Part shown: in pieces, positions 1-6,444 of the stretch
Position numbering within the stretch: position 1 is the stretch's first letter
Layout: every line of letters begins with the position of its first letter
NCBI GenBank assembly: GCA_039923855.1
Contig: JBDTBW010000070.1
Coordinates: 1-11,150 of the forward strand
Direction of reading: 5' to 3'
Origin: 66-474 sp039923855
GTDB taxonomy: Bacteria; Pseudomonadota; Gammaproteobacteria; Xanthomonadales; Rhodanobacteraceae
DNA length: 11,150 bases
The notes under the pieces: generated by a model
The model's database searches: none
What the model was told of the DNA's origin: nothing
The model's input: only the letters and a program-made list of their open reading frames with translations
Translations under genes and position numbers: made by a program

Positions 1-556
1 CGATTTCGACCGGCATCGACATGTCGGCGAAGAAATGTATCTGCTCCGCCGCGGTTTCCAGACCGCGCACAGGCTTGCCGGTGGCGGCGAAATCGCGCCG
101 CAGCACCTTGTCCACGCCGGATTCGGGATCGAAGCCGGCCTTGAGCAACGGCGCGACCGTCAAGGTGAGCGCGGCCAGCCAGGGCCGCATGGCTTCCAGC
201 GCTTGCGCGGGAACGCCGGCGGTTTGCGCGGCCGCTTGCACGCGCTGCTCATCGGCGGCGTCGATTTCGCTGGAAAGCGGATGCGCGAAGTCGATGCCGT
301 ATTGCATCACCAGCGGCTGCATGGTGGCGGGATCGTCGTCGGTCAATTCGACATAGAGTGTGCCGCTCGACGCCAGCGCGCGATCGAGAGCGGGGTAGTG
401 CCATTGGATCGCTTTCGGCAACGCGTGCACGGTGCCGAATAGGTAGATCGTTGCGCCACCGTGCCTGGCGACCCACAGCGCGGGATCGGCAAGCGCGGGC
501 ATGGCCGCGAGCAGGAGCAGCGCGATCGCGACGCAATGGCGGCGCAAGAGAGTCAT
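1..556 (-). CDS. TraB/GumN family protein, C-terminus beyond window
   Basis: This gene is read leftward from ATG at 556 and stays open to the window edge, so 185 residues are visible. Residues 1-23 form a secretion signal: basic MTLLRR, a hydrophobic core IALLLLAAMPALA and a likely cleavage after ALA. The mature part opens with the family signature (IYLFGTVHALP, residues 37-47). It continues with a YVELTDDD segment, MRPW, and the GFDPESGVD...GKPVRGLETAAEQ block, all typical of the TraB/GumN (PF01963) family. Members are often secreted or periplasmic in proteobacteria and may be metalloprotease-like, but the biochemical role is not firmly known. A GGAG ribosome site lies 6 nt before the ATG. 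The gene starts 32 nt after the toxin stop and could share its transcript. Whether the 3' part is intact cannot be seen. Confidence 0.88.
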   Translation of the reverse strand, partial: MTLLRRHCVAIALLLLAAMPALADPALWVARHGGATIYLFGTVHALPKAIQWHYPALDRALASSGTLYVELTDDDPATMQPLVMQYGIDFAHPLSSEIDAADEQRVQAAAQTAGVPAQALEAMRPWLAALTLTVAPLLKAGFDPESGVDKVLRRDFAATGKPVRGLETAAEQIHFFADMSMPVEI

Positions 557-588
557 GACATTCTCCAACAAGCCGACATTGCGACACA

Positions 589-852
589 TTACGCGTAATG
601 CGTCCACATACGCAGCACCTTGACGGATTTTTCGGCCTTTACGATTTGATAGACGAGGCGATGCTGGATATTGATGCGGCGAGAATAGGCGCCAGCCAAG
701 TCGCCTACGAGTTTCTCATAAGGCGGCGGATTGGCCAGTGGATTGCGCGCAAGGACATCCAGTAATGCCTGCGCCTTGTTTTGCAACCCCGCGGCCTTCA
801 GTTTTTTTGCGTCATTTTGCGCTTGCCTGGTGTAGACCAATGTCCAAATCAC
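589..852 (-). CDS. yoeB: Txe/YoeB family toxin (RelE superfamily mRNA interferase)
   Basis: An 87-residue toxin expected to cut mRNA in the ribosomal A site. The C-terminal two thirds match the YoeB pattern: the YEKL...LAGAYSRRINIQHRLVYQI stretch and a terminal WTHYA. Glu46, Arg65, His85 and Tyr86 fall where the known YoeB catalytic residues lie (Glu46, Arg65, His83, Tyr84 in E. coli), so the toxin looks catalytically intact. The start is GTG, and the antitoxin TGA overlaps it as GTGA (852-849), the usual arrangement for translational coupling. A perfect 6-bp hairpin ends two bases before the GTG. Length is normal for the family (about 84-90 residues). The gene symbol is by family resemblance only. 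Confidence 0.9.
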   Translation of the reverse strand: MIWTLVYTRQAQNDAKKLKAAGLQNKAQALLDVLARNPLANPPPYEKLVGDLAGAYSRRINIQHRLVYQIVKAEKSVKVLRMWTHYA

Positions 853-1091
853 CAGCCAGGTTCCCTGGCGAGTTTGTCGACCGGCGTTTTCATGCCGCGT
901 TTGATCGACTCGCGCATCCCGGGAATCGACAGCAGGTAAAGCGTTTCCTGGATCGAAGACCAGTCCTCATCGGAAACCAGCACCCCACTATTGCGTTTGC
1001 CCGTGATGCGGATGGGTTTGTGCGATTCCGCAGCCTCGTCCAGCAGACGATACAGATTGGCGCGCGCTTCGCTTGCGGTGATCTGGCCCAT
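849..1091 (-). CDS. yefM: YefM/Phd family antitoxin
   Basis: An 80-residue antitoxin that should bind and neutralise the YoeB-type toxin and repress their shared promoter. The N-terminal part (ITASEARANLYRLLDEAAESHKPIRITGKRNSGVLVS) is the Phd/YefM DNA-binding and dimerisation fold. It is followed by DEDWSSIQETLYLLSIPGMRESI, which matches the LEET.YLL..P segment of YefM, and then a short C-terminal tail that would be the toxin-binding part. The ATG at 1091 has a strong AGGAG site about 7 nt upstream. A perfect inverted repeat with GTAC cores lies about 20 nt upstream (1111-1132) and is the likely operator. The stop overlaps the toxin start by 4 nt. It starts 53 nt after the cfa stop. Confidence 0.9.
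   Translation of the reverse strand: MGQITASEARANLYRLLDEAAESHKPIRITGKRNSGVLVSDEDWSSIQETLYLLSIPGMRESIKRGMKTPVDKLAREPGW
855..869 (-). promoter_or_regulatory. Small hairpin over the toxin start region
   Basis: The last antitoxin codons contain GCCAGG-GAA-CCTGGC on the minus strand, a perfect 6-bp stem with a 3-nt loop that ends two bases before the toxin GTG. In mRNA it would cover the purine-rich GGGAA that is the only candidate ribosome site for the toxin. Opening by ribosomes finishing the antitoxin would then be needed for toxin translation. The structure is seen; the role is inferred. Confidence 0.4.
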
Positions 1092-1110
1092 GGGGTTCTC
1101 CTCGCCATCA

Positions 1111-1132
1111 AGCGTACGTCAAAACGTACGCT
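1111..1132 (-). promoter_or_regulatory. Palindromic operator of the toxin-antitoxin pair
   Basis: AGCGTACG and CGTACGCT form a perfect 8-bp inverted repeat around a 6-nt centre (TCAAAA on the plus strand), 20 nt upstream of the antitoxin ATG. E. coli YefM binds palindromes with a TGTACA core; the GTAC cores here are similar. There is no T-run after the dyad, so it does not look like a terminator for cfa. A promoter of the pair probably overlaps it, but no convincing -35/-10 pair was found. Confidence 0.6.
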
Positions 1133-1144
1133 CAAGCAAGCCCC

Positions 1145-2368
1145 TCAGCGCGGCACGCGGTAGCCGCCGGGCACACCACGCGGCGAAAGCGTGAGTTGCC
1201 ACAACTGATCGCGGCGGGTGCGGAAGGTTGCGGCCGAGCCGGAGAGGTAATAGCGCCACATACGGCGAAAGCGCTGATCGTAACGCGAGGCTTTTCTTTT
1301 TGAACCTGCCGCGGAAAGTTTCTGCCACGCGGCGTCGAAATTGGCCAGCCATGCCATCAAGGTCTTGTCGTAATCGGCGCCGAAATTGTGCCAGTCCTCG
1401 ACCACGAACAGGTCCTCTAGCGCGGGCGCGACCTGTGACGCCGCCGGCACCATCGAGTTGGGGAAAATGTATTTCTCGATCCAGGGATCGGGCCGGCTGG
1501 GCGCGTCGTTGACGCCGATGCAGTGCAAGACCGAAAGCCCGTCGTCCTTCAGGCTACGCCGGCAGACTTCGAAATAGGTGCGGTAATTCTTCCAGCCGAC
1601 GTGTTCGAACATGCCGATCGAATACACCGCGTCGAATTTCTCGTCGAGTTCGCGGTAATCCTGCAAACGGATTTCGATGGGCAAGTCCTTGCACAACGCG
1701 CGCGCGTACTCGGCCTGGCGTTCCGATACGGTGACACCGACGCCGGACACGCCGTAACGCTGTGCGGCGTATTTCAATGCTTCGCCCCAGCCGCAGCCGA
1801 TGTCGAGCACGCGCATGCCGGGTTTCAGTCGCAACTTGCGGCAGATGAGATCGAGCTTGGCTTCCTGCGCGTCGTCGAGATTGTCCGCGTCTTTCCAATA
1901 GCCGCAGGAATACACCAGCCGCTTGCCGAGCATGGCCTCGAACAGGTCGTTGCCGAGATCGTAATGCGCCTTGCCGATGACGAACGCGCGACGGCCGCGC
2001 TGCAGATTGATGAAGCGCGCCTTCAGGTACGCGCGCAGCGTATCGAAATTGCGCAGATGGTCGTCCAAATGCGCATCCAGCACCCGGAAGAAAAAACCAT
2101 CCAGATCTTCCGCTTCCCACCAACCCTCCATGTAGGCTTCGCCCAGTCCGAGCGAGCCGTGCGCGAACGCGCGGGCGAACACACGTGGATCGTGCACGCG
2201 CAAATCCCAGGGACGGTCGCCGTCGATGCGTACATCGGCGTGGCGGAGCAGCGCCTGGGCCTTGGCGCGCAAGGCAGGGTCCCTGCGGTGTTCAACGCGC
2301 GGACGCACAACGCTCATCCCGGACGAGGGCGCGGAATCGAAGGACGAGTCGTGGGCCGAGTCGTTCAT
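1145..2368 (-). CDS. cfa: Cyclopropane-fatty-acyl-phospholipid synthase
   Basis: A 407-residue enzyme that transfers a methylene group from S-adenosylmethionine onto the double bond of unsaturated acyl chains in membrane phospholipids, usually on entry to stationary phase or under acid stress. The N-terminal part (about 28-135) holds SLGLGEAYMEGWWE and the KAHYDLGNDLF segment. The SAM-binding motif VLDIGCGWG lies at 187-195 and FEHVGWKNY at 254-262. Residues equivalent to the E. coli active-site and bicarbonate-binding set are present: Cys155 in YSCGYW, Glu255, His282 and Tyr333 in NFGADYD. Similarity to E. coli Cfa extends nearly end to end; the protein is about 25 residues longer, mostly at the N-terminus. 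The ATG overlaps the MFS stop (2365-2368) and has AAGGAAAGG upstream, so it is the last gene of the crcB-led operon. Confidence 0.96.
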   Translation of the reverse strand: MNDSAHDSSFDSAPSSGMSVVRPRVEHRRDPALRAKAQALLRHADVRIDGDRPWDLRVHDPRVFARAFAHGSLGLGEAYMEGWWEAEDLDGFFFRVLDAHLDDHLRNFDTLRAYLKARFINLQRGRRAFVIGKAHYDLGNDLFEAMLGKRLVYSCGYWKDADNLDDAQEAKLDLICRKLRLKPGMRVLDIGCGWGEALKYAAQRYGVSGVGVTVSERQAEYARALCKDLPIEIRLQDYRELDEKFDAVYSIGMFEHVGWKNYRTYFEVCRRSLKDDGLSVLHCIGVNDAPSRPDPWIEKYIFPNSMVPAASQVAPALEDLFVVEDWHNFGADYDKTLMAWLANFDAAWQKLSAAGSKRKASRYDQRFRRMWRYYLSGSAATFRTRRDQLWQLTLSPRGVPGGYRVPR

Positions 2369-3579
2369 GCAGCCTTTCCTTGGTGGCTTTTACGCAAGCC
2401 GTACAACAGCGGACACGCCGCGAATTGCAACACCAGCGCCGTGATTACCGCGTAGAGCGGCTTGATATCGTACAACACGCCCAGCAGCGCGCTGCCGAGG
2501 AACCACGCCAGCCCGTAGATCGCGTTGAACACGCCCATCACCGTGGCGCGTTTTTCGCGTGGGATGCGCTGCGCAACAGCGGCGCGCAGCAGCGAATCGT
2601 GCGCGCCGAAACCTGCGCCCCACAACGCCATTCCGATCACCGCCGCCCACGCGCCACCCAGGAACACCAGTGGTGCGTAGAGCGCGGGCACGATCGTCGT
2701 CCACAACAACACGGAAAGGCCGCGCTTGTCGAACAACTTTCCAAGAGCGAGCGCGGCGAGACCGCCGGTGATCGCGCCCAGCGAGTAAAGCACCGGCACA
2801 ACTGCGCCCGGCAGCACGTGTTTACTGGTCAGATGAAATGCGATCAACGCGAAATCGGCATAACCCGCCGCGATCAGCGCGGTGGCGATCATGAAGACCT
2901 TGAGATCACGCAACGCGCGCGCATCGGCGACGTGCGGCGTCGGCGTGGGGTCCAGATCCTGCGGTTGCGGATAGCGCACCCGCGCGATCACCAGGGTGAT
3001 CAGCGCCGCGATCGCGGGCAGTAACAACCACGCGAACGCGTGCCGATAACCGCCGTGCAGGAACAACACGAGCGCCGCGATCAGCGGGCCCAGCACCGCG
3101 CCGATGGAATCCAGCGCCTCGTGCAGGCCGAATGCCCAACCGGCGCCGCCCATGTCTTTCGCGGCGTGGCTCAGCATCGCATCGCGCGCCGGCGTGCGCA
3201 GCGCCTTGCCGCTGCGTTCCAGAATGATCAACGCGGCCGCGACCGGCCAGTTGCCGGCCAGCGCCAACGCCGGCACCGCCAGCAGATTGATCGCGTAACC
3301 GGCGATGGTGATCGCCCAGTATTTTCCCGTGCGGTCCGCCAGCACCCCGGTGCCAAGACGCAACAGGTAACCCAGCAGTTCGCCGGCGCCGGCGACGATC
3401 GCAACGATTGCGCCGGTTGCGCCGAGTGTGCCGAGGAAGGGGCCGGTGATCGAACGCGAACCCTCGTAGGTCATGTCCGCGAACAGACTGACCACGCCGA
3501 TCAGCACCACGAATTGCAGCGCGTGGCGCCCGGTGAAAAGCGATGGCTTCGGTGCGGGCTTTCCGGAAGCGGCGTCCAT
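2365..3579 (-). CDS. MFS transporter
   Basis: A 404-residue inner-membrane protein with about 12 hydrophobic segments, the usual length for the major facilitator superfamily. GVLADRTGKYW (about 78-88) fits the conserved loop between helices 2 and 3. LGKLFDKRGLSVLL is its echo in the second half, as expected from the internal duplication of this fold. A hydrophilic stretch around RVRYPQPQDLDPTPTPHVADARALRDLK is the central cytoplasmic loop. The substrate cannot be told from sequence. The start shares one base with the DUF190 stop (TGATG), and its own stop overlaps the cfa start by 4 nt, so it depends on translation of its neighbours. Being downstream of crcB, it may be expressed when fluoride is present, but nothing shows that it transports fluoride. 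Confidence 0.88.
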   Translation of the reverse strand: MDAASGKPAPKPSLFTGRHALQFVVLIGVVSLFADMTYEGSRSITGPFLGTLGATGAIVAIVAGAGELLGYLLRLGTGVLADRTGKYWAITIAGYAINLLAVPALALAGNWPVAAALIILERSGKALRTPARDAMLSHAAKDMGGAGWAFGLHEALDSIGAVLGPLIAALVLFLHGGYRHAFAWLLLPAIAALITLVIARVRYPQPQDLDPTPTPHVADARALRDLKVFMIATALIAAGYADFALIAFHLTSKHVLPGAVVPVLYSLGAITGGLAALALGKLFDKRGLSVLLWTTIVPALYAPLVFLGGAWAAVIGMALWGAGFGAHDSLLRAAVAQRIPREKRATVMGVFNAIYGLAWFLGSALLGVLYDIKPLYAVITALVLQFAACPLLYGLRKSHQGKAA

Positions 3580-3929
3580 CAGCCCGATTCGCCGTCGAGC
3601 ACGCCGAACTCGGCCTGCAATTTCGCGTAGAACAGTTGCAGATGTTCGTCGCGTATCAGTTGCAGCAACCGTTCGGCTTCGCCGTGCGTCACCACGAAAT
3701 CCACGCGCACGGTCTCCTGCCCCGCGAGTTCCAGGAAATGCGCTTCGTGCATTACGCCGTGGCGGCCGAAACCGGCGATCGAACGGAATGCGGTGCCGCC
3801 GTGGATGCCGAGTTTTTTCGCCTGCTTGAGCAGCCAGTCGTACAGCAGCACGCCATGATGGCGGCGGTTCTCGTGCATGAAGAAACGCAGATAGACACCC
3901 TGCGTCGGCGGATCGTTGTTCGTATTCAT
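3579..3929 (-). CDS. DUF190 family protein
   Basis: A 116-residue soluble protein of the DUF190 family (PF02641). The match is the GVYLRFFMHENRRHHGVLLYDWLLKQAKKLGIHGGTAFRSIAGFGRHG region (about 11-58), with the typical G.TA...I.GFG.HG ending, followed by a VDFVVTHGEAERLLQLI segment. Proteins of this family are small PII-like folds and are commonly found beside crcB, which suggests an accessory or regulatory role in fluoride resistance; no activity is established. The start chosen is ATG at 3929, because it has GAGGA about 8 nt upstream, overlaps the crcB stop as ATGA, and begins where family similarity begins. The frame stays open further upstream to 4289, but that stretch is only the shadow of crcB. 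Confidence 0.9.
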   Translation of the reverse strand: MNTNNDPPTQGVYLRFFMHENRRHHGVLLYDWLLKQAKKLGIHGGTAFRSIAGFGRHGVMHEAHFLELAGQETVRVDFVVTHGEAERLLQLIRDEHLQLFYAKLQAEFGVLDGESG

Positions 3930-4318
3930 GCGAGATTCCTCAGCAAGGCCTGCGCCAGCGCAAATCCGAGCAGCGTCATGGCCAGCGATCCGATCACGTG
4001 CAAGCCGATCGTCGCCAGCGACCATGCGTATTCCTGACGCAGTAATAGCGTGACCGTCTCGCCGGAAAAGGTGGAGAAGGTTGTCAGTCCGCCAAGAAAA
4101 CCGGTGGTGACGAACAATCGCCATTCCGGCGACAGCGTGGAAAACTGCGCGAACGCACCCAACACCAGACCCATGATCAGGCCGCCCAGCAGATTGGCGG
4201 CGAGCGTGCCGAGTGGAATAGTCGGAAACACCGGGTTCAACCACAACCCGAAGATGTAGCGCAGGCAGGCGCCGAGAAAAGCGCCGCAACCGGTGGCGAG
4301 AAAGGCGGTGAAGACCAT
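3926..4318 (-). CDS. crcB: Fluoride exporter CrcB/Fluc
   Basis: A 130-residue inner-membrane protein with four hydrophobic segments, the normal size for a Fluc channel, which works as a dual-topology dimer to let fluoride leave the cell. Seen in order: the N-terminal GCGAFLGACLRY (GG..GA..RY-type) segment, GTLAANLLGG with the conserved Asn42, and the signature GFLGGLTTFSTFS (73-85) containing the aromatic and Thr/Ser residues of the fluoride pore. ATG at 4318 has AAGGA about 8 nt upstream and starts at the expected family boundary; an in-frame extension to 4468 runs into the MITE-like element and is rejected. A fluoride riboswitch lies upstream on the same strand, which supports the function, but a 270-bp element separates the two. 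The stop overlaps the DUF190 start. Confidence 0.96.
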   Translation of the reverse strand: MVFTAFLATGCGAFLGACLRYIFGLWLNPVFPTIPLGTLAANLLGGLIMGLVLGAFAQFSTLSPEWRLFVTTGFLGGLTTFSTFSGETVTLLLRQEYAWSLATIGLHVIGSLAMTLLGFALAQALLRNLA

Positions 4319-4336
4319 ATCGGTTCCTTGCGATCT

Positions 4337-4606
4337 AGGGCCTGTTAACGCTGTGCCATGTGAGTCGCGTTGCTCCCGCAGTGGCCGCCAGACAAGGCGC
4401 GTGTCGCCGCGCCATAGCCATTCTATGGCCAAGGCGCGCAACGCAGTATGGCGGCCGCTGCGGAGCAACCCTTCGGGCCGTGGGCCTTCGCCCGCATGGC
4501 GGCGTTATCACTCGTCTATGTATCGACATACATCTTCCTCGTGATGCGTTGCCCTGCGAACAAAGGGCCGACAGCGCGGCCACGTGGCATAGCGTTAACA
4601 GGCCCT
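4337..4606. mobile_element. MITE-like element with 26-bp terminal inverted repeats
   Basis: Positions 4337-4362 and 4581-4606 are inverted repeats matching at 24 of 26 positions, beginning AGGGCCTGTTAACGCT at each outer end. Inside is a second dyad (4369-4390 against 4449-4469, near perfect with one bulge). At its centre is a 7-bp hairpin GCCATAG/CTATGGC (4411-4429), so the left half can fold into one long cruciform. A further small hairpin (ATGTAT/ATACAT) is near 4520. No transposase or other plausible gene is present. Size, nested symmetry and lack of coding fit a non-autonomous element moved by a transposase elsewhere. No clear target duplication was found. The left end lies 18 nt from the crcB ATG, just outside its ribosome site. 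Confidence 0.82.
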
Positions 4607-4686
4607 GATTGGAAGGCGGGGACCGCGGATGCGCTCAGGCATGTCGTCGAACGGCAATACCTGCGCGCGCCGGATTTCCCGGTTCG

Positions 4687-4752
4687 GCAGGCATCATCAG
4701 CCGTGAACATTCTCATGCGCGGCGGTTCGAGGAGGAATGCCATCTCCCTTTT
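4687..4752 (-). ncRNA. Fluoride riboswitch aptamer (crcB motif)
   Basis: On the minus strand the sequence GGGAGATGGCATTCCTCC (4748-4731) gives a stem GGAG/CTCC around the conserved ATGGCATTC loop. It is followed by GAACCGCC, a second stem GCCG...CGGC, and then the hallmark GGCTGATGATGCCTGC (4702-4687). GGCAT in the first loop can pair with ATGCC near the 3' end, the pseudoknot of the fluoride riboswitch. Order and conserved positions fit the crcB motif as found in pseudomonads and relatives. It lies upstream of crcB in the correct direction. No U-run terminator is seen between it and the MITE-like element, so a translational or Rho-linked mechanism is more likely than intrinsic termination, but this is inference. 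Confidence 0.92.
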
Positions 4753-4760
4753 GCCACGCG

Positions 4761-4791
4761 ATGTTAGCGCAGCGCAGCGGATACGCGTCAA
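4761..4791 (-). promoter_or_regulatory. Candidate sigma-70 promoter for the riboswitch-crcB transcript
   Basis: On the minus strand TTGACG (4791-4786) and TAACAT (4766-4761) are separated by 19 nt. Initiation would fall near 4754, just before the aptamer. The -35 box overlaps the TGA stop of the preceding gene. The spacer is 1-2 nt longer than ideal, so this is a candidate only. Confidence 0.5.
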
Positions 4792-5273
4792 GCAGGTGGC
4801 AGCCGTTGGCCTTCGAGTAGCCCGCGTTCTATCAGAAACGTCCGCGCGTCTTCCGCATCATCCTCGAACCACGCGCGCGCGGAGCCCAGCCGGAAGTTGT
4901 AACCCCAGACATCCATGTCGCGCATCGCGGTTTCGCGATCAAAGCCGGGCAGCGCGTCGGCCAGCACGATCTGCAGATAACACGTTGCGTCTTCCTCGCA
5001 GAGCGAATCGCTGGCGTTGGTGTGAACCGCGGCGCGGCGCGCTGGATCGAGCACCAGTAGATGACAGGCCTCGTGCAACAGCGAATGCAATGGCGTGTCC
5101 GCGCGCGCGTACACTCTCACGCCGATCACGCCGGCTTCCGGTTCGCCCCAGTAACTGCCCGGAATCAGCGCGTGATCCGCTGCGCGGATCAATTGCAGAC
5201 CATGTTGCGCGAGCAATGCCGCAGGGGCGTCGAATCCGATGTCGGCGATGCGCAGCACATCAAAGGTTGCCAT
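4788..5273 (-). CDS. Conserved-looking protein with HEACH zincin-like motif
   Basis: A 161-residue protein that I cannot assign to a named family. Its most telling part is LHSLLHEACHLLVLDPARRAAVHTN (about 62-86). HEACH at 67-71 fits HExxH, and an acidic CEEDATCYLQ stretch follows about 20 residues later and could give a third metal ligand, as in gluzincin-like folds. There is no signal peptide or membrane segment, so a cytosolic protein is likely. I chose ATG at 5273 because upstream residues are encoded by a palindromic repeat and read as the low-information string PSPQRGEGWGEG; a GTG at 5384 would include that repeat and add 37 residues. Neither start has a good ribosome site. The gene follows the GNAT gene on the same strand. 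Enzyme activity is unproven. Confidence 0.72.
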   Translation of the reverse strand: MATFDVLRIADIGFDAPAALLAQHGLQLIRAADHALIPGSYWGEPEAGVIGVRVYARADTPLHSLLHEACHLLVLDPARRAAVHTNASDSLCEEDATCYLQIVLADALPGFDRETAMRDMDVWGYNFRLGSARAWFEDDAEDARTFLIERGLLEGQRLPPA

Positions 5274-5293
5274 GATGTGCGAAGACGATGCGT

Positions 5294-5363
5294 CCCCCTC
5301 ACCCCAACCCTCCCCCCGCTGGGGAGAGGGAGACAAGCGCGCAGCGCTTGGCGGGTGAGGGGG
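5294..5363. repeat. Palindromic intergenic repeat (CCCCCTCACCC type)
   Basis: An outer perfect 11-bp dyad, CCCCCTCACCC (5294-5304) and GGGTGAGGGGG (5353-5363), encloses a C-rich/G-rich inner stem (about 5310-5330) and a perfect 7-bp hairpin CAAGCGC-GCA-GCGCTTG (5334-5350). The layout is that of the common dispersed CCTCACCCC...GGGGAGAGGG repeat of proteobacterial genomes. It sits just upstream of, or within the N-terminal extension of, the HEACH gene. Confidence 0.8.
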
Positions 5364-5427
5364 AATGGTGATTTTGTCGTTCACGCGGCCGTGTTATCCC
5401 GGATTGATCGCGCCGCCGGTGTCGCGC

Positions 5428-6033
5428 TCACGCGCCGCCCGTCGCCGCGCGTGCCAGTTCCGGCGAAAACGGTTGCGCGCGATCGGCCAGCCACGGCAGA
5501 GCTGGCAGCCCGCGCGGATAGGCCTCCTGCACGAACGCGCAGCACTCCAGCGGTTTCGCCAGCAGGCACACGCGCCGCCCGCATTCAGGCATCACCTGTT
5601 CGCCGACCTCGTGGAAACCACGGGTGCCGTGGAACAACACGGCCACGTCGTCACGCGGTTCGAGGAACACTTCACAGGCCAGCAGCGGCGCGCGTATCTC
5701 GGCGTAACTCTGCACGTCGCTGTAGAACAAGCGGCCGAGGCCATGGCCTCGGAAGCCAGCGCCAATCGCCACGCGATCGATATAGACGAAGTGCCGGTGA
5801 TGCTCGCGGAACCAGCGGAAATTGGAGCTGGCGTGCCCTGCGTGTTCGCGCAGCGCGATCAGGAACCCTGCGATGTGGCCATCGATTTCGGCGATGCGAA
5901 AGTAGTCCGCCGTCTCGAAAAAAAACCGCAGTTGCGCGGCATCGAGGGGCAGGATCGCCGATCCGGCGGCGTTGTTCAAGGCGAGCACGGCGGGTAGATC
6001 CTGCTCGCGGACATCACGAAGATCAACGGACAT
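5428..6033 (-). CDS. GNAT family N-acetyltransferase
   Basis: A 201-residue predicted acetyltransferase using acetyl-CoA; the acceptor is unknown. The core runs from about residue 4 to 160: an N-terminal VREQDLPAVLALNNAA helix, a FRIAEIDGHIAGFLIAL strand pair, and motif A VYIDRVAIGAGFRGHGLGRLFYSDV (83-107), in which R95-G96-H97-G98-L99-G100 is the Q/RxxGxG/A pyrophosphate loop. A C-terminal FLEPRDDVAVLFHGTRGFHEVGEQ segment fits motif B. The last 40 residues are a less typical tail. ATG at 6033 has GGAG 5 nt upstream; the frame is open back to 6462, but that part crosses a repeat and has no similarity to the family. It is transcribed away from the histidine kinase gene and toward the HEACH gene. 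Confidence 0.88.
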   Translation of the reverse strand: MSVDLRDVREQDLPAVLALNNAAGSAILPLDAAQLRFFFETADYFRIAEIDGHIAGFLIALREHAGHASSNFRWFREHHRHFVYIDRVAIGAGFRGHGLGRLFYSDVQSYAEIRAPLLACEVFLEPRDDVAVLFHGTRGFHEVGEQVMPECGRRVCLLAKPLECCAFVQEAYPRGLPALPWLADRAQPFSPELARAATGGA

Positions 6034-6119
6034 TGGTTCTCCACGTACTACGTGTGCGCACCAACGAGCGCGCGCGGGAATCGGACAATTATGCCATGTG
6101 CGGGGCAAACATCGAAGAC

Positions 6120-6360
6120 GCAGGCCAAGGATGGCCGTCAACGAGCGAGTATTCCGTGCTGTACGCGATGCCGAGAAGCGCAGCCGAGCGGCGGAGCAAG
6201 CGACGAATGTTCGAGCACATGGATGTGCGAGTTCGGCGCGGCCGCCGTTCGGCGAGCATCGCAAGACAGTCGAGGCAACACGATGTTGCCGAGACCATCG
6301 CGTCCAGCGCAATGGCTTTGGCGACTTTTTGCCGAAACAAAAGTCGCACGCTCGCAGCAG
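6120..6360. repeat. Structured dispersed repeat, copy A
   Basis: About 240 nt clearly related, in the same orientation, to 9138-9376. Shared blocks include GCAGGCCAA.GATGGCCGTC, GAGCACA..GATGTGCGAG and ACACGATGTTG. Three hairpins can form: GCACAT/ATGTGC (6215-6228), GGCAACA-CGA-TGTTGCC (6274-6290) and GCGACTTTT/AAAAGTCGC (6321-6347). Two of these stems differ from copy B by paired changes that keep base pairing. No gene of its own was found. It lies in the divergent gap between the GNAT and kinase genes. Confidence 0.72.
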
Positions 6361-6444
6361 CGAGCGGAACCAAGGCAAGCCTGCGAAGAGCTGGATTACT
6401 CGCGCCATCCCTGGCGCTCGCCTTTCGGGGCGCCTTCGGCGTTC

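Noticed and set aside
1111..1132. Dyad between cfa and the antitoxin as a cfa terminator
   Set aside because: There is no T-run after the stem on the minus strand and its position 20 nt before the antitoxin start fits an operator.
1523..2455. Long plus-strand open frame (310 codons) opposite cfa
   Set aside because: It is antisense to a gene with conserved catalytic residues and shows no domain; it is a GC-rich mirror frame.
3930..4289. In-frame upstream extension of the DUF190 gene to 4289
   Set aside because: It overlaps the whole of crcB, shows no family similarity, and a well-placed ribosome site and ATGA overlap support the start at 3929.
4335..4608. Small open frames inside the MITE-like element
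   Set aside because: They arise from the inverted repeats (both strands end in the same peptide) and lack a ribosome site or any transposase motif.
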